From contig NZ_JACYXM010000001.1 in the NCBI RefSeq assembly GCF_014843005.1, positions 558,001-622,000 on the forward strand: a stretch of 64,000 bases of DNA. The letters run 5' to 3'. Position 1 is the first letter of the stretch. Each line of letters opens with the position of its first letter. Under the pieces are notes generated by a model. That model had not been told where the DNA came from. It made no database searches and saw only the letters and a list, made by a program, of their open reading frames with translations. The translations under genes were made by a program, and so were the position numbers. The stretch is from Rhodanobacter sp. DHG33 (lineage in GTDB: Bacteria; Pseudomonadota; Gammaproteobacteria; Xanthomonadales; Rhodanobacteraceae). This document shows positions 40,183 to 49,552 of this stretch, one piece after another.

Positions 40183-40923
40183 ATGCCCGTCATCAACCTC
40201 TCCGCTTACCGCTTCGTCGCACTGGACGACCTGCCCGCGCTGCGCGAGCGCGTGCTCGAACGCGCCGCCGCGCTGGCGCTGAAAGGCACCGTGCTGCTTG
40301 CGCCCGAGGGCATCAACCTGTTCCTCGCCGGTCCGCGCGAGGCGGTGGATGCGTTCATGGCATGGCTGCGCACCGACGCGCGTTTTGCGGGCATGGAGGC
40401 AAAAGAATCGCTGTCCGACGACGCCCCGTTTGGCCGTCTACGCGTGCGGTTGAAGAAAGAAATCATCACCATGCGCATGCCGGCGATCCGCCCCGAGGGC
40501 GGCCGCGCGCCGGCAGTGGACGCCGCCACGCTGAAGCGCTGGCTGGATTGCGGCCACGACGACGACGGCCGCGAAGTGGTGATGCTGGACACGCGCAACG
40601 ACTACGAGACCGACGTGGGCAAGTTCGCCGACGCCGTGGACTACCGCCTCGCCAGCTTCACAGCGTTCCCGCAGGCCGTGGCCGCGGACCGCTCGCGCTA
40701 TGCGGGCAAGACCGTGGTGTCGTACTGCACCGGCGGCATCCGCTGCGAGAAGGCCGCGCTGCACATGCAGGGCCTCGGCATCGAGCATGTGCATCAGCTC
40801 GAAGGCGGCATCCTGAAATACCTGGAGCTCACCGACGGCGCGCACTGGCAGGGAGACTGCTTCGTGTTCGACGGGCGCGGCGCGGTGGATGCCGGCCTGC
40901 TCCCTTCCGGCGAGAGGGCATGA
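40183..40923 (+). CDS. trhO: tRNA uridine(34) hydroxylase TrhO-like, rhodanese family (UPF0176)
   Basis: 246 residues. The N-terminal ferredoxin-like domain ([38 protein letters not shown]) and the central rhodanese domain with active-site C182 ([11 protein letters not shown]) match TrhO, which oxidises U34 of certain tRNAs to 5-hydroxyuridine. E. coli TrhO is about 350 residues; this protein lacks most of the C-terminal extension, as in the short Xanthomonadales form. Its stop overlaps bioH (ATGA), so it is the first gene of a trhO-bioH-bioC unit. Confidence 0.87.
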   Translation: MPVINLSAYRFVALDDLPALRERVLERAAALALKGTVLLAPEGINLFLAGPREAVDAFMAWLRTDARFAGMEAKESLSDDAPFGRLRVRLKKEIITMRMPAIRPEGGRAPAVDAATLKRWLDCGHDDDGREVVMLDTRNDYETDVGKFADAVDYRLASFTAFPQAVAADRSRYAGKTVVSYCTGGIRCEKAALHMQGLGIEHVHQLEGGILKYLELTDGAHWQGDCFVFDGRGAVDAGLLPSGERA

Positions 40924-41708
40924 GCCTCTACATCGAAAGGCTGGGCCGCGGTCCCGTCCCGCTGGTACTGCTGCACGGCTGGGCTATGCACGGCGGCGTG
41001 CTGGCGCCGCTGGTGGAGGCGCTGTCCGAGCGCTGCACAATGCACGTGGTGGACCTGCCCGGCCACGGCTACTCGCGCCAATGCGGCCTGCCGCTGGAAC
41101 CCTCCGCCTGTGCCGCCGCCATCGCGGAAGCCACGCCGCCGGCGCTCTGGCTGGGCTGGTCGCTGGGCGGCCTGATCGCGCTCACCGCCGCGCTGGAACG
41201 GCCGCAGCACGTGCGCGGCCTCGCCATGCTCTGCGCCACGCCGAAATTCGCGCGCGACGAAAGCTGGCCGTGGGGCAGCGACGCGACGCTGGTGCACCAG
41301 CTCGCGCTGGATCTGGAAACCGACTACCACGCCACCATCGAACGCTTCCTCGCGCTGGAAGCGATGGGCAGCCCCGATCCGCGCGCCGAGCTGCGCCACC
41401 TGCGTGCGCTGGCTTTCGCACGCGGCGAGCCGGACCTGCGCGTGCTGCAGGAAGGCATCCGCATCCTGGAAACCCGCGACCTGCGCGCACGCTTGCCCGA
41501 GCTGCGCCAGCCAAACATGTGGCTCGCCGGCCGCCGCGACCGCCTGGTGCCGCCGCAGGCGATGGAATGGTCGTCGCAGCAGGCGCAAGGTCACTACATG
41601 CAGATCGAACACGCCGGCCACGCGCCGTTCTTCACTTATCCCGACCAGGTGGCGCAGGCGCTGCAGCCGTTGCTGGACAGCTTTGATGGATGCGGCTCCC
41701 ATGAGTGA
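40920..41708 (+). CDS. bioH: Pimeloyl-ACP methyl ester carboxylesterase
   Basis: An alpha/beta-hydrolase (262 residues) that removes the methyl group after pimeloyl chain assembly. The nucleophile is S81 in GWSLGG (E. coli Ser82), the oxyanion region is [11 protein letters not shown], and the catalytic His lies in EHAGHAPFF near residue 237; Asp is in the [10 protein letters not shown] segment. The placement directly before bioC, overlapping by 8 bp, supports BioH over other esterases. Its start overlaps the trhO stop. Confidence 0.94.
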   Translation: MSLYIERLGRGPVPLVLLHGWAMHGGVLAPLVEALSERCTMHVVDLPGHGYSRQCGLPLEPSACAAAIAEATPPALWLGWSLGGLIALTAALERPQHVRGLAMLCATPKFARDESWPWGSDATLVHQLALDLETDYHATIERFLALEAMGSPDPRAELRHLRALAFARGEPDLRVLQEGIRILETRDLRARLPELRQPNMWLAGRRDRLVPPQAMEWSSQQAQGHYMQIEHAGHAPFFTYPDQVAQALQPLLDSFDGCGSHE

Positions 41709-42582
41709 TTTCCACCTCGACCGCGAACGCGTACGCCGCAACTTCGGCCGCGCCGCGCGCAGTTACGAAAAGCACGATGCCCTGCAGCGCGAAGTGCAGC
41801 AGTCGCTGTTGGAGCGTCTGGACGTCTATCTGGAAACGCCCGCGCGCGTGCTCGACGTGGGCGCCGGCACCGGCCGCGGCACCGCGCTGCTGAAGCAGCG
41901 CTACGCCAAGGCCGAGGTGATCGCGGTCGATCTCGCCCTGCCGATGCTGCGCGAGGCCAAGGCGCACAGCGGCTGGCTCAAGCCGTTCCGCCGCGTCTGC
42001 GCCGCGGCTACCGCGCTGCCGTTCCCCGACCACAGCGTGGACGTGCTGCACTCCAACCTGTGCTTCCAGTGGATCGACGACCTTGCCGCGCTGTTCGGCG
42101 AATGCGCGCGCGTGCTGAAGCCCGGCGGCCTGCTCGCCTTCACCACCTTCGGCCCCGACACGCTGAAGGAACTGCGCGCGGCCTGGGCGGCGGCGGACGG
42201 ACACTCCCACGTGAGCCGCTTCCTCGACATGCACGACATCGGCGACGCGATGCTCAACGCCGGTCTGCGCGATCCGGTGCTGGACGTGGAGCGCTACACG
42301 CTCACCTACAGCGAGCCACGCAAGCTGCTGGAAGAATTGCGCGGCCTCGGCGCCACCCACGCAGATGCCGCGCGCGAACGCCACCTCACCGGCAAGGCCC
42401 ACTACCGCGCCATGCTTACCGCCTACGAGGCAATGCGCGTGGACGGCCGCATTCCCGCCACCTGGGAAGTGGTGACCGCGCATGCGTGGGGACCGCCGCC
42501 CGGACAGTCGCGGCGCATGGCCGGCGGCGGCGAAATGGCCAGCTTCTCGGTGGACAGCCTGCGCGGCTCGCGGCGGCGCTAA
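41701..42582 (+). CDS. bioC: Malonyl-ACP O-methyltransferase
   Basis: BioC methylates malonyl-ACP with SAM so the fatty-acid machinery can build the pimeloyl chain. The 293-residue protein starts with RERVRRNFGRAARSYEKHDALQREV, typical of BioC, followed by the SAM motif DVGAGTGRG (about residue 50), ALPFPDHSVDVLHSNLCFQWIDD and RVLKPGGLLAFTTFGPDTLKELR. ATG 41701 overlaps the end of bioH; the longer frame upstream is a shadow of bioH. It converges on pssA with an 11-bp gap. Confidence 0.95.
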   Translation: MSDFHLDRERVRRNFGRAARSYEKHDALQREVQQSLLERLDVYLETPARVLDVGAGTGRGTALLKQRYAKAEVIAVDLALPMLREAKAHSGWLKPFRRVCAAATALPFPDHSVDVLHSNLCFQWIDDLAALFGECARVLKPGGLLAFTTFGPDTLKELRAAWAAADGHSHVSRFLDMHDIGDAMLNAGLRDPVLDVERYTLTYSEPRKLLEELRGLGATHADAARERHLTGKAHYRAMLTAYEAMRVDGRIPATWEVVTAHAWGPPPGQSRRMAGGGEMASFSVDSLRGSRRR

Positions 42583-42593
42583 GGCGCCGATGA

Positions 42594-43991
42594 TCAAAGC
42601 AGGCGATTCACCAGCCTGTCCAGCCGCACGCGGCTGAGACGCCGCAGCAGGCGCCGCACTTCCGGCGGATAGTTACGCGCGCTTTCCAGCGCGTGATGGT
42701 CAACCAGCCGCGTGGCGTGCTGACGCAAAGACGCCCACTCCGCTTCGTGCATTGCATGCAGGCGGCGCGAGGGATCGCGCAGCAACAGGCCGTTCTCCAG
42801 GTCCAGCGCCCAGGCCCGCGGATTGAGGTTGTGGCCGGTGAGCAGGGCGCAGTCGTCGTCCACGAACAGGCCCTTGAGGTGGTAGCTGTTGCCGCCGTCG
42901 CGCCACAACCGGAGGTTCAGCTGGCCGCTGGCGAGCTGGCGCGCATGCGTGCGCGCGAAGCGGCGCAGGTTGTTTTCGTAGAGGTAGGGCAGCAGGCCGA
43001 TGGTGCGGAAGGGCTGCGTGGGCGGGATGTAGAAGTCATTGGCGGTCTTGTCCCCCACCATGATCTCGACGCTGCAGCCGCGGCGCAGCGCCTGCCCCAG
43101 CGCCGCGCGCACCGGGCTCGGCAGATTGAAATACGGCGTGAGCAGCACGATGCGCTGCCGCGCGCCGCGCAGCAGGGCCAGCATGGCATCGTTGAGCGCG
43201 TTGTCGGCGCGGCCGAAACCCTTCAGCGGCGTGACGGCCACGGCGCCATCCGGCAACGCCGCCATCGGCACCACGTAACTCGCCTGCTGCAGTTGCTGGC
43301 GGAACGTGCGGATCGCCGGGAGCAGTGCGCGCGTCGGCGGCGGATCGGGCAGGTCGAGGCGGCGTACCGCCTCGCTGTCGCGGAAATGCCGCTGCACGAA
43401 GGCCGCCATGCTCTCGGCCAGTGCGGCGTCGCGGATGCGATGGCAGCGGTCTAGCCGGTAGCGCCCGTGCTTCGCCAGGTAGACGTCGTTGAGGCTGGCG
43501 CCGCTGTACAGCACCGTGTCGTCGAATACGAAACCTTTGAGGTGCAGCACGCCGAACAGTTCGCGGTTCTGCACCGGCACGCCCCACACGCGCACGCCGC
43601 CGCCGTGGCGCTGCGCGCAATCGCGGTACATCGCCGCGTTGCCCTGGCTTTTCTGCTTGCCGATGAGGCCGCGCTGGGCGCGATGCCAGTCCACGAAAAC
43701 GTCGATTTCCAGCCCGGGCTGCCGCGCATGCGCCGCATAGAGCGCCTCCATCACCTCGCGGCCCGCATCGTCGTCCTGCAGGTAGAGCGTCACGATCACG
43801 ATGCGCCGCGTGGCCTGCGCGATCTGCGCCAGCAACGCCTGGTGGAACGCCTGCGGTCCGTGCAGGGTTCCGACGGCGGTGGCAGGCACGGCGAAGGCGG
43901 GCAGCGCCTCGAGCCACGCCCGCGACTTCGGGCGCAGCGGCGAGACGAGGCGTCGCGCGATGCGGCGCGGCGCATTGATCAGCATGTTCAT
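42594..43991 (-). CDS. pssA: CDP-diacylglycerol-serine O-phosphatidyltransferase, PLD type
   Basis: PssA makes phosphatidylserine, precursor of phosphatidylethanolamine. The 465-residue length and two phospholipase-D-like half-sites, HLKGFVFDDTVLYSGASLND (about residue 150) and HLKGLFVDDDCALLTGHNLNP (about 375), identify the E. coli type I enzyme rather than the integral-membrane type II. It is membrane-associated without transmembrane helices. ATG 43991 (MNMLINAPRRIARRLVSP) lies just after the efflux operon, on the same strand, with a 48-bp gap. Confidence 0.93.
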   Translation of the reverse strand: MNMLINAPRRIARRLVSPLRPKSRAWLEALPAFAVPATAVGTLHGPQAFHQALLAQIAQATRRIVIVTLYLQDDDAGREVMEALYAAHARQPGLEIDVFVDWHRAQRGLIGKQKSQGNAAMYRDCAQRHGGGVRVWGVPVQNRELFGVLHLKGFVFDDTVLYSGASLNDVYLAKHGRYRLDRCHRIRDAALAESMAAFVQRHFRDSEAVRRLDLPDPPPTRALLPAIRTFRQQLQQASYVVPMAALPDGAVAVTPLKGFGRADNALNDAMLALLRGARQRIVLLTPYFNLPSPVRAALGQALRRGCSVEIMVGDKTANDFYIPPTQPFRTIGLLPYLYENNLRRFARTHARQLASGQLNLRLWRDGGNSYHLKGLFVDDDCALLTGHNLNPRAWALDLENGLLLRDPSRRLHAMHEAEWASLRQHATRLVDHHALESARNYPPEVRRLLRRLSRVRLDRLVNRLL

Positions 43992-44039
43992 GCGTCAAAG
44001 AATAACGAATGCCGGTTGCACGCAGGCAACGGCCATTCG

Positions 44040-45509
44040 TCACCTGTCTTTGCTGCTGTCGGCTGGCGCCGCATCGTCCTTGAAGCCGCCGCCCAGTGCT
44101 TCGACCATGCGCACGGCCAGTTCGGCCTGCCGGCTCTGCAGTACCGCGTCGTTCTGCTCGGCCGTAAGCAGCGTGCGGCGGGCGATCAGCGTGTTCAGCT
44201 CCGTGCCCAGCCCGGCCTTGTAGCCGATCTGCGCGTTGTCGTAGGCGCGCTGGGCGTTGTGCAGCACGTCCTGCTGTGTCTGCAGTTGGCTCTGCACCGA
44301 GCGCGACAGGCTGAGCAGGTCGGCCACCTGGTTCACCGCGCGCACCAGGGTCTGGTTGTAGCTGGCCACCGCCCCGTCGTACAGCGCATCGCGCGCATCG
44401 AGACCGGCGCGCAGGCGCTTGCCGTCGAACAGCGGCAGCGAGAGCGCGGGGCCGACGCTATAGGTGCGCGCGGGCATCTGGAACAGCGGTACGTTGTCGC
44501 CCAGCGCGAGAAAACCGGCCATCGCGCTGATGTTGAGGTTGGGCATGAACTGCGCCTTGGCCGCCTTGATGTCCTGCGAGGCGGCTTCCACGCGCCAGCG
44601 CGCGGCCACCAGATCGGGGCGACGGCCCAACAGGTTGGCCGTGAGGTCCGGCGGAACCGCCAGCGACACCGGCTTGAGTCCGGCGGGCGCCGCGATCTGC
44701 AGTCCGCGGTCCGGCCCCTTGCCCAGCAACACGGCAAGACTGATGCGCGCGCTGTCGATGGCCGCGTCGGCCGCAGCCAGGTGCTGCTGCGCAATGCCGG
44801 CTTCGGCGCGCGCCTGCAGCAGGTTGTCGGGCAGGCCCATGCCGCTGGCGACGAGGGTGTGGGTGAGCGCGGCGATGCGGTCCGCGCGCTCGACGTCGCG
44901 CTGCGCGATGTCGCGCAACACGAAAGCCTGGCGCAGCTGGATATAGGCCAGCGCGACGTTCGCCGACAGCTGGATGCGCGCGGCACGGCGATCCACTTCC
45001 GCGGCGCGGCTGCGGCCCAGCGCGCCTTCCCAAGCGGCGCGCTGGCCGCCCCATAGATCCAGGTTCCAGGAAAAATCCACGCCGGCGCTTTGCATCCACG
45101 CGAACGTGCCGACGACCTCCGGCAACACCAGTCCGACTTCCTTCTCGGAAAGCCGCGCACCGGTGGCGGCATAGCTGGCCTCCACGCTGGGATCGCGCGC
45201 GGCGTCGAGCGCCCGCGCCTCGGATTGCGCGAGCCGCGCGCGCGCATCGGCCACGGCGAGGCCGGGGTTGTCGTGCAGTGCTTCGGCGATCAGCGCGTCG
45301 AGCTGCGGATCACCCAGCGCATGCCACCAATCCCGTTGCGGCCATGCGGCGGGACTGACCTGCACATCGGCGAGGCTCTGCCGCGTCTGCAAGCTGTCCG
45401 GCGCGATTTCATGGCCGGTGGGATGTAGGCCGCCGGTAGACGCGCATGCGGCGAGCGCCAGGGTGAGCGCGGCGCAAGCCAGCGTCCGCGGCAAAGGCGG
45501 CACGCGCAT
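44040..45509 (-). CDS. Outer-membrane efflux lipoprotein (NodT/OprM family)
   Basis: A 489-residue TolC-like channel. The lipoprotein signal ends LALAACAS (Cys about residue 22). Two internal repeats of the family are visible (helical segments around 190-260 and 400-470; RRPDLVAARWRVEAASQDIKAAKAQFMPNL). ATG 45509 overlaps the upstream aaeA-like stop as TGATG; a GTG one codon earlier is also possible. It is the last gene of the aaeB-aaeX-aaeA-like operon and supplies that pump's outer-membrane exit, which E. coli Aae obtains elsewhere. Confidence 0.92.
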   Translation of the reverse strand: MRVPPLPRTLACAALTLALAACASTGGLHPTGHEIAPDSLQTRQSLADVQVSPAAWPQRDWWHALGDPQLDALIAEALHDNPGLAVADARARLAQSEARALDAARDPSVEASYAATGARLSEKEVGLVLPEVVGTFAWMQSAGVDFSWNLDLWGGQRAAWEGALGRSRAAEVDRRAARIQLSANVALAYIQLRQAFVLRDIAQRDVERADRIAALTHTLVASGMGLPDNLLQARAEAGIAQQHLAAADAAIDSARISLAVLLGKGPDRGLQIAAPAGLKPVSLAVPPDLTANLLGRRPDLVAARWRVEAASQDIKAAKAQFMPNLNISAMAGFLALGDNVPLFQMPARTYSVGPALSLPLFDGKRLRAGLDARDALYDGAVASYNQTLVRAVNQVADLLSLSRSVQSQLQTQQDVLHNAQRAYDNAQIGYKAGLGTELNTLIARRTLLTAEQNDAVLQSRQAELAVRMVEALGGGFKDDAAPADSSKDR

Positions 45510-46540
45510 CACGGCTGCTCCTGTTTCGATGCGCGGTCGTCGTCGCGCGGATGTGCCTCGATGGTCGCGGTCATGCCGGCGACCAGCACACTGCCCGCGG
45601 GCATCTTGCTGGCATCGATGTCGATGCGCACCGGGATGCGCTGTGCCAGGCGCACCCAGTTGAAGGTGGGATTCACGTCGGCCAGCTGATCCGGGCTACC
45701 GGCGTTGTCGCGATCGGCGATGCCGCGCGCGATGCTGTCGATGCGGCCCTGCAGGCGGATGCCGCCCGCCATCAGGCGCACGTCCACCGGATCGCCCACG
45801 CGCAGCTGCGGCAGCTTGGTTTCCTCGAAATAGCCGTAGATGTAGTAGCTGTGGCTGTCCACCAGTGCGAGCTGCTGCGCGCCCGCATTGGCGAAGTTGC
45901 CCACGCGCACCTGCACGTTGGTGACGTAGCCGTCCACCGGGGCGCGCACCTGCGTGCGTTCGAAGTTGAGCTCGGCATTCTGCACGGCGACCTGCGCCTG
46001 CGCCTGCGCCGACAGCGCCTGGTCACGCGCGGCCCGCGCCTGCTTCAGTGCGGCCTCGGCCTGGTGCCAGGCCGCTTCCGCCGCTTCGGCGGTGGCGATC
46101 GAGTTGTCGCGCGTCTCGCTGGACACCACGCTGCCTGCGGGCACCTGCATGCGCCGCTTCGCCTGCGCGCGGTACATCGCATAGTCCGTCTTGCGCGCAG
46201 CCACGGCGGCGGTGGCTGCGGCGATGTTGGCGTCGCTGGCCTGCACGCTGGCGCCGGCGGCACCGAGATTGGCGCGGGCCTGCGCCAGCGCGAGCTGGTA
46301 GCGCGAGGGATCGATCACCAGCAGCACGTCGCCGCGATGCACGAACTGGTTGTCGCCCACGCGCACCTCGGTGACCAGGCCGGCCACGTCCGGCGCCACC
46401 TTCACCACGTCGGCGCGCACGCGGCCGTCGCGCGTCCACGGCGAGTACAGGTAGTGCTTCCACAGTGCGTGGCCAAGCAGGAGGGCGACCAGCACCACGC
46501 AGGCGGTGATCAGGAGACGCAGCAGCGAAGTCTTGTTCAT
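45509..46540 (-). CDS. AaeA-like membrane-fusion protein (HlyD family)
   Basis: 343 residues. One N-terminal membrane anchor (about 7-28, LRLLITACVVLVALLLGHAL) precedes the biotinyl-lipoyl-like segment (RVRADVVKVAPDVAGLVTEVRVGDNQFVHRGDVLLVID), a long alpha-hairpin rich in Ala/Gln/Arg (about 90-190) and the second lipoyl half (RAPVDGYVTNVQVRVGNF). This is the EmrA/AaeA type of periplasmic adaptor. ATG 46540 is chosen because the longer frame to 46600 lacks a signal. It links the FUSC pump with the outer-membrane lipoprotein. Confidence 0.92.
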   Translation of the reverse strand: MNKTSLLRLLITACVVLVALLLGHALWKHYLYSPWTRDGRVRADVVKVAPDVAGLVTEVRVGDNQFVHRGDVLLVIDPSRYQLALAQARANLGAAGASVQASDANIAAATAAVAARKTDYAMYRAQAKRRMQVPAGSVVSSETRDNSIATAEAAEAAWHQAEAALKQARAARDQALSAQAQAQVAVQNAELNFERTQVRAPVDGYVTNVQVRVGNFANAGAQQLALVDSHSYYIYGYFEETKLPQLRVGDPVDVRLMAGGIRLQGRIDSIARGIADRDNAGSPDQLADVNPTFNWVRLAQRIPVRIDIDASKMPAGSVLVAGMTATIEAHPRDDDRASKQEQP

Positions 46541-46547
46541 GGCTGAC

Positions 46548-46748
46548 TCAACGTAAAAACAACAGGCCGCCCGCCGCGAACAGGCAGGCGAACAGGGCAA
46601 GGCGGAACAATGGCGGGTGCCACACGTAGCGATGCAGGCCGTAGCGGCCGATCAATGCGTCCACCAGCAGGATCAGCGGCAGGCAGGCCAGGAAAATCGG
46701 CAACAGGCCGGGCACCAGCACGCCGCCGATGGAAATCTCATGGGGCAT
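46548..46748 (-). CDS. AaeX-like small membrane protein (DUF1656)
   Basis: 66 residues with two membrane helices (about 9-31 and 44-65) and the DUF1656 start MPHEISIGGVLVPGLLPIF. Small DUF1656 proteins always accompany AaeA/AaeB-type pumps, but their role is unknown. The start overlaps the 3' end of the FUSC gene by 11 bp. The longer frame to 46979 is a shadow inside that gene. Confidence 0.9.
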   Translation of the reverse strand: MPHEISIGGVLVPGLLPIFLACLPLILLVDALIGRYGLHRYVWHPPLFRLALFACLFAAGGLLFLR

Positions 46749-48843
46749 GGGCGGTCTCCTCGACGGCATGGGCGGCAACCAACGGCGACTCGTCGTCGCG
46801 CAGCGCGCCAAGCAACTGGTACAGATGCGTGCGCAACGCAGGAACGGAGGCACAGGCTTCGATCGCGGCGCGCACTTCGTCCTCGGCGTGCTGACGGTGC
46901 GTTTCATCCGGCTGGCGATAGAGCTGCGCCACGGCCTGCACCGAGCGTTCCGCCGCCTCGCGCGCCGCGGCCGGCGCATCGCCGGTGCGCAATTGTTCGC
47001 GCAGTTCGATCAGCACGCGCCCGCCCTCCTGCACCGCCAATGCCCAGCCCAGCAATGCGCGCGACTGGCGGCTGCCCGGCCGGGTATGCGTGATGACCTG
47101 GTGGAACAGGTCGCGACTGGCGCTTTCGAAGCGCCAGCGCAAGCCGTCCAGCGGCGCGGTGGCGGCCTCCACCACCTGCTCGCGCAGCCGGCGGAACTGG
47201 CGGCGGCGCTGCCATCCGCTGCCGGTGACGCGCGGCACGAACACGAAGGACACCGCTGCCATCCCCACGCCGACGAGCTGCGCAACGGCATCGTTCAGCG
47301 TATGCGAGAGGTCGTACACCATCGGGTTCTTGAGCGCGAGGATGTAGACGATGCCGATCGAGTAGCCACCGCCCACGCCGCTGAATTCGGCATGGGCGTT
47401 GAGCCATGGGCCGACGAGCAGCAGCGGCAGGGTCGCCGCGACCAGCATCACGAAACCGTCGCTGCCCGGCAGCAGGCAGTATGCGGCGAAGATGCCCGCC
47501 AGCATGCCGGCGGCATAGCCAATCAGCATGTTGAACGCGGAAGCCAGCGGGTTCGGCGCCGCCGCGAGCAGGCCGCTGAAGATGGTGGCCAGCAGCATCG
47601 CGCTGGCACCGAAGGGCCAGCCGCTGGCGATCCAGAACACGCTCAGCGCGGTCATGGTGAGGAAGGTGCGCAGCACCGCCACCATGGCGCCGGTGGCATC
47701 GGTGCCGCGGCGGAAATGCACGCGCTCGACGCCACCCCGCTGCACCTGCGCGCGCAGCGCCAGTTCCACTTCGACGTAGCCGCACAATTCGTCGAGGAAG
47801 CGCTTCAGCAGGGTGGCGCCGGTGTCGAACGCCAGCTGCGCATGGCCCGGCGCCAGCCCGGTGCGCAGTGTCGCCTCCAGCGCCGGCAGCTGCCGTGCAC
47901 ACTCGCGCAGGCGCGGCACCAACACCGCAGGGTCGTGCAGGTCGGCCGGCGCCGTTTCCAGCGCGCCGCCGATGGGACGGTACAGGGCGATCAGCGCATC
48001 TACTTCGGCGGTGCGCCCTTCGCGCTGCAAGCGGTTGATGAGATGGTGCAGCGACTGGAAGCTGGTCGCCGCGGCCATGTTGTGCTGGTTGAGCAGGCGC
48101 ATGCGCGCGCTGCGCGCACGGACTTCCGGATCCTCGAAGATCACCGAGGCGCGCATGTCCTCCAGCTGGACCGCGGCACGCACGAAGCGCAGATGCGCCT
48201 GCGCCATCGCCTCGCGCGGGATGGCGCCGCCGGTCGAGCCACGCACGAAGTCGATGAAATTGGCGAAATGCGCGCGCGCGTTCTGCCGCAGCGCGAGGCG
48301 TAGCCGATCCGGGAACAGCAAGTCGCTGACCACGGTGGACACCAGGATGCCCAGCATCACCTCGCTCACGCGCATCAGCGCCGAATCGAACACCCCGAGC
48401 GGATTGGCCGCCGCCGGCAACGCCACGATGGCCGCCGTGTAGCCGGCCAGCACGAAGCCGTAGGACATGAAGTTGCGGTACAGCGTGGCGCCGCCGGCGC
48501 ACAGCGCCACCCACAGCGACAGGCAGGGCAGGAACAATTCGCGCTGCTGCGGGAACGCGCACATCAGGGCCAGCCCGAACGTGCTTCCGCACAAGGTGCC
48601 GATCGCGCGATAGAAACTTTTGGCCAGCACCATGCCGCTCTGCGGATGCATCACGATGCCCACCGTGATCATCGCGGTGGACGGTGCCTCCAGCCGCATC
48701 CACATCGCCAGCCACGCGGCCAGGTATACCGCCAGTACGGTCTTGGCCACGAACAGCCAGGCCCGCCCCTCGCCCGCGAACACTTCCGCCAGCGTCGGCC
48801 AACGGTTCGCCGAGGGTTCCAAAGGGGTCGATGCCGCCGCCAT
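46738..48843 (-). CDS. AaeB-like FUSC-family aromatic-acid efflux permease
   Basis: 701 residues with the duplicated FUSC architecture: about six membrane helices in residues 30-190, a long cytoplasmic region (about 190-390), six more helices (about 390-545) and a helical C-terminus. MITVGIVMHPQSGMVLAKSFYRAIGTLCGS and the later PFGASAMLLATIFSGLLAA are family signatures. It probably exports p-hydroxybenzoate-like aromatic carboxylates. It begins 3 bp after the marR stop and overlaps the DUF1656 gene, so the operon is tightly coupled. Confidence 0.92.
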   Translation of the reverse strand: MAAASTPLEPSANRWPTLAEVFAGEGRAWLFVAKTVLAVYLAAWLAMWMRLEAPSTAMITVGIVMHPQSGMVLAKSFYRAIGTLCGSTFGLALMCAFPQQRELFLPCLSLWVALCAGGATLYRNFMSYGFVLAGYTAAIVALPAAANPLGVFDSALMRVSEVMLGILVSTVVSDLLFPDRLRLALRQNARAHFANFIDFVRGSTGGAIPREAMAQAHLRFVRAAVQLEDMRASVIFEDPEVRARSARMRLLNQHNMAAATSFQSLHHLINRLQREGRTAEVDALIALYRPIGGALETAPADLHDPAVLVPRLRECARQLPALEATLRTGLAPGHAQLAFDTGATLLKRFLDELCGYVEVELALRAQVQRGGVERVHFRRGTDATGAMVAVLRTFLTMTALSVFWIASGWPFGASAMLLATIFSGLLAAAPNPLASAFNMLIGYAAGMLAGIFAAYCLLPGSDGFVMLVAATLPLLLVGPWLNAHAEFSGVGGGYSIGIVYILALKNPMVYDLSHTLNDAVAQLVGVGMAAVSFVFVPRVTGSGWQRRRQFRRLREQVVEAATAPLDGLRWRFESASRDLFHQVITHTRPGSRQSRALLGWALAVQEGGRVLIELREQLRTGDAPAAAREAAERSVQAVAQLYRQPDETHRQHAEDEVRAAIEACASVPALRTHLYQLLGALRDDESPLVAAHAVEETAHAP

Positions 48844-48846
48844 CGC

Positions 48847-49341
48847 TCAATCCTGCTCCAGCTGGGTGAGGAACTTCTTGAGCAGGCGCTCCAGTTGTGC
48901 CGTCTCGGCAGGTTTCAGGCCAGCCGTCTGGCGCTCCAGCAACGCGCAGATCGACGGCATGAACTCGTCGATCATCGCCAGTCCCGCACGGCTCAGGCTC
49001 AGGCTGACCTTGCGCCGGTCCGCGTCGCTCGCGGTGCGTTCGACCAGCCCCTTGTCGCAGAGGCTGTCCGCAAGCCGCGTGATGTTGGCCGACTTCTCGC
49101 CCGCTGCCTCGGCCAGCTGCGAGGGGTTCAACGTATAGCCCTCGGTGCCGTACAGCATCATCAGGATGTTGTACTCCGGATGGCTGATGCCCCATGGCTT
49201 GAGGGTGGCGTTGGCAGCGTCGTGCACGCGCTTGTGCAGATGCTTTACCAGCCGCACCAGCACCGCCGGCTCGCGCGGGAATGCGGGCTGGCGTCGGCAG
49301 GTGACGGCGAGGCGCTGTTCGGTGGGGGCGAAGCTGTTCAT
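48847..49341 (-). CDS. MarR-family regulator of the efflux operon
   Basis: 164 residues with a winged helix at about 45-115 (GISHPEYNILMMLYG, NPSQLAEAAGEKSANITRLADSLCDKGLVERTASDADRRKVSLSLS). First gene of the marR-aaeB-aaeX-aaeA-lipoprotein operon. A 16-bp perfect palindrome lies 33 bp upstream in an AT-rich patch, so it likely represses its own operon until an aromatic acid binds. ATG 49341 is used; a TTG four codons earlier is possible and neither has a strong ribosome site. Confidence 0.92.
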   Translation of the reverse strand: MNSFAPTEQRLAVTCRRQPAFPREPAVLVRLVKHLHKRVHDAANATLKPWGISHPEYNILMMLYGTEGYTLNPSQLAEAAGEKSANITRLADSLCDKGLVERTASDADRRKVSLSLSRAGLAMIDEFMPSICALLERQTAGLKPAETAQLERLLKKFLTQLEQD

Positions 49342-49373
49342 GGGCGGGCGCAACCGTTGATGTCTCTGTATTT

Positions 49374-49389
49374 ATTTCATATATGAAAT
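49374..49389. promoter_or_regulatory. MarR-type operator
   Basis: ATTTCATATATGAAAT is a perfect 16-bp palindrome in an AT-rich island between the divergent marR operon and the S46 peptidase gene. Size, symmetry and position fit a MarR dimer site overlapping the marR promoter. Confidence 0.75.
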
Positions 49390-49552
49390 ATATGGTAATG
49401 AATTTTATGCCCGGAACGGCTGGCCTGCAAGCACCCCTGCCGACCTTCACTTCCGCACCTCGGCGGCCGAAGGCCATGATCGTCGCCGGTTCGACACGCC
49501 AATCGCGGGTTCGCGCCATCCGCGCCGATCCGCCCCATACGGAGGAGATGCG

